A stretch of DNA of 64,000 bases from Blastobasis lacticolella. Its lineage: Eukaryota; Arthropoda; Insecta; Lepidoptera; Blastobasidae. Positions 22,993 to 33,200 of the stretch are shown here, piece by piece. Both the position numbers and the translations under genes were made by a program. How positions within the stretch are numbered: position 1 is the first letter of the stretch; each line of letters begins with the position of its first letter. The stretch is from the NCBI GenBank assembly GCA_905147135.1, contig LR990040.1, positions 22,023,857 through 22,087,856 of the forward strand, given 5' to 3'. The notes under the pieces were generated by a model. It saw only the letters and a program-made list of their open reading frames with translations, was not told the origin of the DNA and ran no database searches.

Positions 22993-23366
22993 CTGCGGAG
23001 CCCGAAGGACCTGCAAGGCACCGGGGCCTCTGAGACTGAGTGCTCTCCACTCTAGCTAGGGAGGCTAACTCGCCTAACATTCAGTATTCTGTAAAGGCAT
23101 TTTTCGCCAATCGGAATCATCCTCCGCCGTGGAAGGCCTAGCTGACTGCGGAGCCCGAAGGACCTATAAGGCACTGGGGTCTCTGAGACCTAAGATCGTA
23201 AAGTACTCAGTGGAAAGAAGGCCCTGGGGTCCCTAAAAGAGATGTAGGATCGTATAGCACTCAGTGGAGAGAGCTAGGGAAGCGAACTCACCGAAAATAT
23301 GCTCTAATTTTGGTATATGTGAAGATATTTTTCGCCAATCGGAGTCATCCTACGCAGCTTTGAGTG
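22979..23366 (+). repeat. Tandem duplication of the CNTROB stop codon and 3' UTR start
   Basis: Unit 1 (22979-23127) begins with the last codons and the stop (TGGAAGGCCTAGCTG...). Unit 2 (from 23128) repeats TGGAAGGCCTAGCTG, GCGGAGCCCGAAGGACCT, CTCTGAGAC, GCTAGGGA(G/A) and the shared end TTTTTCGCCAATCGGA, with an extra internal duplication of ACTCAGTGGA. Because the real stop is in unit 1, unit 2 is 3' UTR. Confidence 0.75.
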
Positions 23367-23546
23367 CTGTTATTCTGCATTATTCCTTTGCGTGTTTAGT
23401 ACGTAGTATAGCGATGGAATGCCTGAAAGGCCAGCTATGCTACGCTGCGTCCCAGGGCTTACCTGAGACTTGCGTCAACGTACTCCACTAAAATGCTCTG
23501 CCCGTACTCTTGAAGGGATAATAATGTTCCGACCTGTCGTCATGTA

Positions 23547-23645
23547 CAATTTAGCAGTGTTTGGTAGAGAAAACTGTTTTACCCATCGATTTATATGCGT
23601 AGAATAAAAATTCAAGGGCAAAACAGTTTATGTATAACACTGCCG
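23547..23645. repeat. Imperfect hairpin containing a candidate poly(A) signal
   Basis: The left arm AGCAGTGTTTGGTAGAGAAA...ACTGTTTTACCC pairs with the right arm GGGCAAAACAGTTTAT...AACACTGCCG. AATAAA (23603-23608) sits in the loop region and is the first such signal after the CNTROB stop, so this may be the CNTROB polyadenylation site or a small MITE. Confidence 0.5.
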
Positions 23646-24431
23646 AATTACTCATATACATGCTGACAGGTAACCCAAAATTCATGTCTCAGGGTTGTAT
23701 TTCCAGTTTGAAGGATGAGCTGACCCATTTTATTACAAGCATAAGGTGGGCGCCATACCGACGTTTTGTAAGTTTCCAACGGCGAACTATCGGTCACACA
23801 ATTTACGCTATAAGTAGATATTTATTGTACGTTCTAATTCACAATTAAGTTAGTAATGCCAGTTAAGTTGAACTCTCATATAATGGTAATTGGTTAAGTT
23901 GATGGTTCAAGTTATGCTGGTTTCATTATAAAAAGCGGGGTACCTTTAGAAATAGGAAGTGCCGTCGAATTTGACAGGTCCGGCCATCTTTTATGTTTGT
24001 TAAGACGACGTTGCGATAATTTTGGTCGGTGTTGATGCATATGCATGATGATGATGAGCTGTGCTCGGATGTTGGCGGCATCTAATCACATGCATAAAAT
24101 ATATTGATCATAAGTTTAAGTATTATTATTTAGGATATTTTCAATTTGCAGAGTATAGGTGCAATTTTCAGAATATTGTCGCGGCCACGTATTCGAGAAC
24201 ACGCGCGCACACCGTGCCTTATTGCACCGTATTAAGTGTGCGGAGGCCAGAATGAATCTTATGTTCTGGGACATAAGGTCTATACTCTATATAGATATAT
24301 AGAGTCTATAGTTACTTTACACATGGCCCTCTGGAATAAACCCGGATGTGTTGCCGCGGCTAATCTCGATTCGTCGTTACCGAAAAACAGTTGGACTAGA
24401 TCACTACAACATTCCAGTATCGGGGCCGGGG

Positions 24432-24472
24432 TATATAAACAGCGGCCGGCATGGCACGAGATAATTCAGTTT
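24432..24472 (+). promoter_or_regulatory. Possible core promoter (TATA box and initiator)
   Basis: TATATAAA (24432-24439) in a GC-rich setting (GGGGCCGGGG before, AGCGGCCGGC after). An initiator-like TTCAGTT lies about 36 bases downstream, slightly further than the usual spacing. No gene follows, only a LINE tail in the opposite orientation. It could be a relic of an LTR or an unannotated transcript start. Confidence 0.35.
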
Positions 24473-24489
24473 TAATTTAATTTATAATT

Positions 24490-25200
24490 CATTTATTCAA
24501 GTGACCAGACTCATTGTGTTAGTAATTTCTTAATCTATTTGTTAGTGCAGTTATTTGTAATCAATACAAATAATTAAACAATTCTCACATGTCGTTGGCA
24601 GCAGTAAGACATGTATGGGCAGTCGAGCTTATCTGCGATCATTGCCAGGATGCTGTCGGGGCTGGGCCGCGCTTTGCTGACCAGGGATGCTGCTCTTTTA
24701 TGCATTGTGGCGTAGAAACAGTCCACGTCCACGTTTGCGCGCCTCCGCAAACATGCCTGAGGCACTGCAGTAGCGACCCAGCCGCAACAGCACCCTGAAC
24801 GCATTATTGTACTGGACGCGAAGGGATCCATACGCTTTTCGAGTATAATTAGCCCACAGGCTACACGTGTAAAAGGATGTACAAAAGGCTCTAAATACAG
24901 CAACCTTGACCTGCTGTGAACAAAACCTGCGAGCTATCATATTTGCTCTCACTGATAGAGCCCTTCGCTCCCGTTCAATATCTTCATTGTCCTTCAGACT
25001 ACTCGTAACAATGTGTCCTAGATATTTAAATCTCTCCACTCTCTTTAGGGGAGACCTGTTTTGACTACCGGAGAGGTAACTTCGGAGCGAATACCGATCT
25101 ATAACCTGCGACATTCTACGACTTCGGCAATACCTACGGACTATGAGAGACCTGCGATTGCGAACCTATAATCAGTGTTTCACTCCAAATAACGAACCTT
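24490..25200 (-). mobile_element. Non-LTR retrotransposon, RT C-terminal region and 3' UTR
   Basis: The minus-strand reading frame (about 24700-25114) gives [53 protein letters not shown] and [20 protein letters not shown], a recurrent C-terminal RT pattern of moth LINEs. A frame break follows. The 3' UTR (ACACAATGAGTCTGGTCACT on the minus strand) matches that of 53548-54000. Confidence 0.75.
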
Positions 25201-25255
25201 AGTACGTAAAAATATTTATAAAAAAGTACTGACAGACTTGGCCCTTCCACCTTAG

Positions 25256-25430
25256 ATTTCATATATTGATCCAATCTGATCAGTTTCCCCTGGTAGCAGG
25301 ATCATAGAGGTCAGATGGTAGTCGCTCCACTATAATTACCTGATCGCCAAATCCTCGATCAAGGTCAATGCGGACCCCGGGCCCTCGTGCTGGAGAGCAC
25401 AACCAGGAGATTAACGCCAAGATGATATTT
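25256..25430 (+). mobile_element. Family B SINE, 5'-truncated
   Basis: Starts at ATTGATCCAATCTGATCAG, then CCCCTGGTAGCAGGATCATA, AATTACCTGAT, ATTAACGCCAAGATGAT. The tRNA-like head is missing. Confidence 0.6.
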
Positions 25431-25534
25431 TTTTATATTGCATATATTTTCACGAGAGAGTCCCGAGACTAATATATTATTTTAAGCATATATATTTCTG
25501 CTGCATTAGTACCCACATACCAGGACTCTATATT

Positions 25535-25868
25535 TTGTCATGACTCTATGTTTTTCCGGATGATGTTACTGCTGGCGCGCACTCTGCTCACTAGTGTGGC
25601 ATCGAAACCGTCTTGCGCGACTCTGCCAAGTGCGAACATAGCAGACGAATGCATTGTTATACTGGACCCGCAGAGCATTCTAAGCCGTATTGCGTATACC
25701 GGACTCATAGACTCGCCGAGTACAATGATGTGCAGTACTTTGACTGCGTCTGTACATCGTGCGAATCTACGAGTCAGCATGTTCGCCCGGGCCGACAGCG
25801 CTCTGCATTCCCTTTCCATATCCTCCTCATTCTTCAAGCCGTTAGTTACCAGATGGCCAAGATATTAA
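25535..25868 (-). mobile_element. RT C-terminal fragment, second copy of the 24490 family
   Basis: Minus-strand pieces include LKNEEDMERECRALSARANM, LTRRFARCTDAVKVLH and VSRVRASSNIIRKN. It aligns with 24700-25114 but is shifted and internally deleted. Confidence 0.65.
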
Positions 25869-25904
25869 AATATAGACGTTAAAGGCAATATTATAATAGC
25901 GCAG

Positions 25905-26144
25905 CTTCCTTCAACTCCACTGAAGTTGAGTGAAGAAAGTGAGGAGGGGTGTTATGAACATTTGTTGGAAGAGCTTGAAACTCAGTTCGATAGAAACACC
26001 ACCTTTAATTTGAAAGAACCACTGAAGTTGAGTCAAGAAAGTGATGAGGGGAGTATGGATGGGTATTCATTGGAAAGGCTTGAAGCTCAATTAGATATCC
26101 CCATCACCAGCTTCAATTTGGTGGGAAACGGATTAAAATGCTAG
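25905..26144 (+). CDS. Unrecognised acidic ORF made of two diverged 34-residue repeats (possible orphan exon)
   Basis: Open from a possible acceptor (GCGCAG|CTTCCT) to TAG. The two units both begin LKLS(E/Q)ES(E/D)EG, continue with LE.LE.Q.D, and end (T)FNL. The DNA repeat is about 102 bp and the differences look more conservative at protein than at DNA level. After the stop, a +1 frame stays open for 23 codons (NASKAGYQRRSIKEVVSK), which would fit a frameshift. No ATG begins it. It lies directly after LINE debris. I do not recognise the family. It may be an exon of an unknown gene or a pseudogene. Confidence 0.35.
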   Translation, partial: LPSTPLKLSEESEEGCYEHLLEELETQFDRNTTFNLKEPLKLSQESDEGSMDGYSLERLEAQLDIPITSFNLVGNGLKC

Positions 26145-26149
26145 TAAAG

Positions 26150-28461
26150 CTGGATATCAACGGCGATCTATTAAGGAGGTTGTTTCAAAACTGGCCAAAA
26201 TAGTGAATTAGAACGAACAATAAATATCTACTGCTAGTTTCATAAGTAAATCAGCTCCGAATTCCAGTTGAAATATAACTTGTACATAAAGCTGGTTGAA
26301 AATAGATTGTGCAACTGAAATTAGGCCGCTCAACTCGATTAGTTTTTCGAACCGACTAAATTTGACTATTTTTGTCCCAATGTAGATCAAAGATTTAATT
26401 AATTATAGTAAACTGTCATATTCTCGTTTTAATCGGCATTAAATATGGGCTGGCAAATCCCTTTTATCGAGACGCAAGATGTGGAAAAAGGGATGCCCAC
26501 CTGAGTTTAAACTTTCTAATAATGTAATTAATTTTTCTTTCAAATAAATGTATTCTCCGAAAGAATGCAACTCGACTGAAGAAAAATGATTAATTTGTTT
26601 ACCCACCGCCTGTATACTATCATGATATTTTTCCATTGTTGTAAATACTTGTCATATTTCAGTACAAAATGTAGGTAGCAATAATACTATGGTACTCTCG
26701 AATAAGACAAAACGGTGCTTGGTATTTTTAACTTGGCCTCGTTTATATGAACTGTTTAATAATATTTAGATGTATTTTTATACTGTTTGTTAAATTGAAC
26801 ATTCCTCAATAGTGACTTATGAAGAATAAAATGTTATTTTATAATATTTAGTTTTATTTGTAACTAGTTTTAATGATACATAAGGTCTTAATAATTTACA
26901 CGATTCACATTAGACACCTAGGACTCGTTTTTAGGTCAGTTTATCTTTTTCCGGGACGACAATTTTAAATATATGTTGCACAGGCTTAAAAGCTATACAA
27001 CAAAAAGTTTCATTCAAATCCGTCCAGTAGTTCCGGAGATTAGCGTGTACAAACAGACAGACAAACATTTTAAACATTCTTATTCTGTTACTATTTCTTC
27101 ATTGCCCTTAATTATTTTTTTGTAAATATATTCAATGTACAGACACTTTTTTACTAGTTAATTATATGTATAGATTAAAACGAAAATAAATATTTAACAA
27201 CGATTTATTTACTGATGAGAGGTAAATGCGTTAAAAATATACATTTCCAATAATCTTTTTCATAATAGTAATAGTAATATGACATTACAATGGCAACGCG
27301 ATCTCTATACAGTTCTAAATAAAAAAATTCAATTTACACTTATTCCATACATTTCTCAATCACATTTTTATTATACAATAATATATTTTTATAGTATTTA
27401 TAATACCTACATAACATGTAAGGCAAGAACAGATGATTTTCTCCAAGTTAGAAAAGAAATTTGAAAATTAGAAGAATAACACAGCCTTAGTAAAGATTAT
27501 AAAATAAAATAGTTACCCTAATTTTAATTCGAAAAGGAAGCGTCCATACAGGAAGTCCATAAGCGTCAATAACAAAAAAAATCTTAGCAACAGATACAAA
27601 ATCGATTATAAATCTATTAATTTGGTGTTTTTATAAATCTAGTACTGTAGCACAACTAACTTTAGCATGTTCTGTAGTCTTTGTACCGCAAAGAAAACAA
27701 ATACATATCTATTCTCAATACTATTCCTCATTTATCTCAATGGAATTTGATAGTTACAAAATTCCAAAACATCATTTGCTACGCAATATCGGCTGCTTTT
27801 GCAAATTGCGATTGACTTCGACAATTCTTGTAATGTAATTCGTATATTATGGGTGGAGAGTGAGATTTAAGAGTTGCAGTCTTTGCACCTTGTCCTATTG
27901 GATTAAGAAAAATATTCGAACATAATTCTAATATTTAAAAGATTTTAGAATACTGATAGAAAAGTATGTTGTTTCGAAAGCTTTGCCTCTGGACCAATTT
28001 ATTTTAATCTTACCGAATGGGTACACAATCCCAATTGGTATGAAAACCTGTTATAAAACCGGATCGAAATATTGTCCTAAATACATATGAGATCTAATAG
28101 TTTGACACATGGTTCCAATTGTGTTGACGGGCATCTATACATTCAATTAAGCGGCATTTACTATCGAAGGTATTTACTACAAATTAAAGAAGTTGGCAGC
28201 AACTAGTCATCCTCTCACATCATATTATTTATACATTAATACATAATACTGCGGTAAATAAACTGTTGCCACTCCAGCATATGATATGAATGTAATCATG
28301 TAAAATTTCAACTATTCAAATTTCATATTGAAAAAAAATACAGACATGTCGGTAACAGCGATTCGATTTATCTCTAAGGTGTAACAAGTCCTTCGGAAGC
28401 AGAACAAAAGTCCTCGCGCGACGGTATCTCTTTTATTTCATACAAATCTGTCCTGTTATAC
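26150..28461. other. Gene-poor AT-rich intergenic DNA
   Basis: Only short open frames occur, none with recognisable features. A diverged interspersed repeat (ATTCAAATCCGTCCAGTAGT...) lies at about 26940-27070. Confidence 0.45.
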
Positions 28462-28655
28462 GCAAGTGGTCCCGGGTTCGATTCCCGGCCGGGCAGAAAT
28501 TGAAATGATGAATATTAATTTCTGTTACGGGTCTGGGTGTTCTATGTACAATAAGTATGTATTTAAAAAAGTATATAAGTAGTTTATCAGTTATATAGCA
28601 CCCATAAGCTTTGCTTACTTTGGGGCTAGATGGCGCTGTGTGAATTTGTCCACGA
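28462..28655 (+). mobile_element. tRNA-like SINE family C, 5'-truncated
   Basis: Begins at ACGCAAGTGGTCCCGGGTTC with the B-box-like GGTTCGATTCC. It continues GAAATTGAAATGATGAAT, TTCTGTTACGGGTCTGGGTG and ends AGCTTTGCTTACTTTGGGGC, TAGATGGCGCTGTGTGAA. Reverse copies: 35332-35770, 38340-38575, 54430-54665, 60705-60930. Confidence 0.7.
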
Positions 28656-28659
28656 TTAT

Positions 28660-30289
28660 TTATTTAGTTATACCTTTTATAAACTGCGATTAAATCTCTT
28701 GAGAGCACAATAAGTAGAGGAGGTCTTATGGATGACGTCTGCCAAATTGACATTCAGAGACGAATGCTCCAAAAATATTTGCCATAAAATGGAATAAAAC
28801 AAGACATACTACACCAATGTCGTCACAGTCTAATGGAGAATTCAACAGACAGCATAAATTAAGGATTGCTCAAGGATAAATTTATTCAGGGGATGAAAAA
28901 TAGACTGACTGTGAATGGTCAATTCAATATGTTTGTGCGAAATAACGGGTACAGTTAGACGCGAACTCTTGCTGACAATATTTTCTTCCATTCGATGGCG
29001 TAGTTTTCAGGTCAATATCGTTTGGTATTCGGGTCATTTTTCCGATTCCGAAAACCATAAGGCAAATCTTGTGATCACTTGCGATTTCATATATTGTAAA
29101 CAATGTACAATAAACAAATATTGTCAAACAATGACGAAATGAAAGTGACCGAGGACCATGAAACTTGTGCTCTTTGACACAGCTCGCAGTTCTTTCAATC
29201 AAACGTCATAAATACATGACATATAGAAACATCGTTTTTATCACAACCCAAGAAAAATTAAGTCTTTGGATACGAAACATATCGCTGTTAGTGAATAGGT
29301 TAACTTTACGTCAGATGGACTTGTTACCAAAACCGTAAAACTAGACAAAAATTATACTTGTACTCATGTACTGTTCGGGTGTATATCTACAATAACTTCA
29401 TGATGTAGCAATTCCGCTTAACAACTTACGAAAATTTTATCCACCCCCGATGGGTCTGGCTCAAATAAATATTCCGTAGAATTTGCGCTTAAGGTGTTTG
29501 TGCAATTAGCCGTTAGTAAATGTATCCAAATGAGCTCGATTTCTACATGTTACATAATATAAAACAAAGCAATAAAAATAAAAATAATAAAATCACAAAA
29601 CAACGCCATCTAGCGGTGAATTTTTTTTGCTATTACACTGCTTTATGTTATATCAATAAGCTATAGAAAGCCATTTGCCGCACCTTTGAATACATTTACT
29701 AAGAATATAAACACTTAGCAACATATAGAAAGAATGGAAAAATAAATTTACTATGGAAATCGAATCCCCAATCTGCAGCTTGTAATTTTCTGCTAGGACG
29801 CCAGTACCGAGTGCTACAAGGAACAGATTTAATTTGTGGGTAAATCAATGATTGTCACCAGTTTGCTTCTAAACGCTCTAAAGAGTTATTTGCCGCCGAA
29901 GCCACACCTAGTCTTTTAGCTATTAGCTTGATCTATCTCAATCAAAAATATCAAATCACTTCGCGAAAAGTTTCCTATCTATTATTAGTCCATGGTGTCT
30001 CAAATCCCAACTTAGCAAAATAGTCATTTTATATGTATTTTCCGGGTACCTTACCGCGAACGAGTATCACGAAATTTCGACAAGTTACCTACATCATGTC
30101 ACAGTACGGCCTACGCGTAAAATACTAATACATAAAAATAACTGCATTTGCTCGAAACATTACGTCAATAACACTATTTTCCATCAATTGTTGGTCCAAA
30201 TCCGAAAAACCTTCGCTTTTATAATCCATCCATAACCCAAAAGTCCACCGTATAACCATAAGGTATGTAGGGTTCACAGTCTATGGTCT
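28660..30289. other. Region 3' of WDR44, no gene seen
   Basis: Probably contains the WDR44 3' UTR near 30290. AATAAA was not seen on the minus strand close to the stop. An ATTAAA on that strand at about 29830 is a candidate. The rest is AT-rich without recognised exons. Confidence 0.35.
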
Positions 30290-33200
30290 TCACGCGAGGG
30301 CCGAAGCTGGCAAGGAGCTGTGTTTGGTCTTGGCTTTGTGGACGAATACTTTGATGCAGCCGTTGAAATCTGCACTGACCAGCACGTGGCCGGTCTGAGT
30401 GGAAGCCACCATGCCGCTGTCCACCGGTTTCTGAAAATTACGGAGATTGGATATTATCTACCTAGGATATTTTCTATATATATCGGTCAGGTATGTAGGG
30501 TTCTTTCAGGGGTTGAGATGATATGATAGTCAGAAGGATACTGAATCTGTGAAGCTGTGCTGTGTGCTTTGGGGTTTGATGACACCAGTTTTCAATTATG
30601 TCAATATTAAATGTAGGTTGTACATGTTTTCCTTATAGTTGTAATAAAATGGTCTTATAAGAGATAGCTAAATAACATTTAGGATCGCCAAAGCCATACT
30701 ACTGTAATAGTATGTGAAATGCGATCGCTGCTCTCTGGCCGAACATAGCCGACGACTACCGATCGACTTTTATATGACAGCAGACAATCAGGCAAGCGGG
30801 CCATCTGATGGAAAGTGGTCACCGCTTGTACCTCTTGTACGATTTGATCACAACGACTGTAATAGAATCGCTACGAAGCGATTGGCATTTTGGCTAAACT
30901 TAAGTCGCGGATTACACAAAAATTTGTACATTGCGGCTCCCGCGTATATAATTGCAACGCGATTCTGTGTTACTTCACAGGTAATAATAGGTCAACAAAT
31001 GAATTTCTTTCTGGTCCGTGACTTAGGTTTAGAGTCCTACCCTCAGCTGCAGACACAGTTTGTGGATCGATGCTCGCGTTGCGACATCTCAAATTCGACA
31101 AATTCTCTAGCCAAAAAACTGTATTAAAATGTCACTGAAATTGATCTTCGATAGTTGAGGAAATATTTTTTGGCTGCAATAGACATTCCAATGTCATTAT
31201 TAATGGAGATATATGGATAGAAAAATCGGTTTACTGACAATAGTTGAACGTGACAACGTCATAAGAAAATGCTGATGGAATGGTTGCATTTTTCAAAAGA
31301 AAATTTTAATTTGTAGGAGAGAGACAGATGTCGAACGCGGAGGCCGATTGTGCCTCTTTGTCACTCGTTCCGCGCTCTCGCTTGCACTTCAAGCCTTAAA
31401 TGGAACGCCTCAGAGCGAGGTAACGCCGCATGAGTCATGTTTTTTCGTGCGGGCAGCTGGCTCCATCGAATTATAAGACGTTGCAACGTCAAAAATGTCG
31501 AATTCGCGATTTTACAGCGCGAGAATTCCGTCCCTGTTAAATGGAGGCCCGTACTCACCACGTCATCAACGAGATCGGGGTCCTCCCCCGCGGCGGCGAG
31601 GCGCGCGTCCTCCTCCCGCTGGGCGACGGCCCGCAGCAGCGAGTCGGGGTTGGGCGCGAACACCGCGCACGTCACCACCACGTTGTGAGCCTTTATGCCT
31701 GCGGGGAACAACTTATAATAATAATAATAATAATGATAAAGTTCCGTACTACAAATACAAGCCGGAAGTTGTTTTAGAATCCTCACAGCACAAATTGTAC
31801 TGGGATCGAACCATATTAACCGACAAAACCGTACACCATAATCGCCCAGATATCACTCTCCATGACAAAAATAATATAACCGTATATCTAATTGACATAG
31901 CCATACCGAATACACACAATCTCTCCTCGACATACACAGATAAAATCACCAAATACACCGACCTATCAATAGAAATAAAATCTCAATGGAGAACAACTAC
32001 AGTAAAAACCATACCAATTACAATTTCCTCTACAGGTATCATACCAAATACTCTCCACACAAGTTTAGAGCAATTAAACATACATCCACTTACATACATA
32101 CAACTTCAGAAAGCCGTAATACTCAATACCTGTCGCATTGTCCGAAAATTTCTTAATGTGTGACACCAGTTCTTTATATAAGCACATCATAATTGTTTGC
32201 CCAAAAGCCCGCAATTACGATTAATCCTCAGAAATGAGAGAATATCTTACATAAACACATAATAATAATAATAATAATTTTCTTAGCCAAATAATACAAC
32301 AACAAACACAACACAACAGTTACAATAAATGGCAATCTCTTTGGTACTATATGTGTATGAAACAATTCAGGCATGAAAAATGTATTAGCCACATATTGAT
32401 TTCCTGCCTCCTAAACTAGGTTACCCTGTACTATAGGAGACAGTAATCCCTCTATTGAGCATTTAAAAGTATGATTTATAGCCATGAACGGTTTGAATGT
32501 GGATGTTATGGGCTAATAATAGCAGTGGTAAGGTTCGTGGCGAGATCGAATCCACGTCACTACCACGTTGTGCGCCTTTATGCCTGCGGGGAACAAGTTA
32601 TGGGCTACTTGTAGCCGTGGTTAGACTCGTGGCGACATCGAATCCACGTCGCTACCACGTTGTGCGCCTTTATACCTGTGGGTAGGACGATTATGGTCTA
32701 CTTGTAGCGGTGGTTCTTAAAATGTATACGCGAAAAATTTAGTTATTTTCGCAGAATATCGTTCAAGCCTTTTATTCTCATCAATCATATTTTTACAACA
32801 AACACAACAATTTAGATACTTGAAATCTTCTATGTAAGTACGCAGGCGTCTTACGCCTTGTGTCATTTTTAGTCTGGTTTTCAGGGCACAGATGCCAGCT
32901 AGGGGCAGTAAAGTTCTCGAGTGGCGACCACGTTCAGAAAGACGCAGCGTGGATAGGCCTCCCACAATGCGGAAGGCACAGGACCGGTCGCCGTGGACAT
33001 CTCTGGGGGAGGCATATGCCCAGCAAATTATACAGCGAGATTTACTTAAATAGGTGCAGCTGTTATGAAATTAGGAACGATCTCAATTTTTTTTTGAAAA
33101 TAAATAATGGCCTATGTTACTTGCTGATAATGTAGCTTTCTATTAGCGATTTAAAATCAGTTTAGTAGTGTTTGAATTTATCTATTACAAATAACCCATA

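Noticed and set aside
28440..28500. Possible tRNA (CCCGGGTTCGATTCCCGG)
   Set aside because: The T-arm-like part is the B box of SINE family C. The anticodon and acceptor arms are missing.
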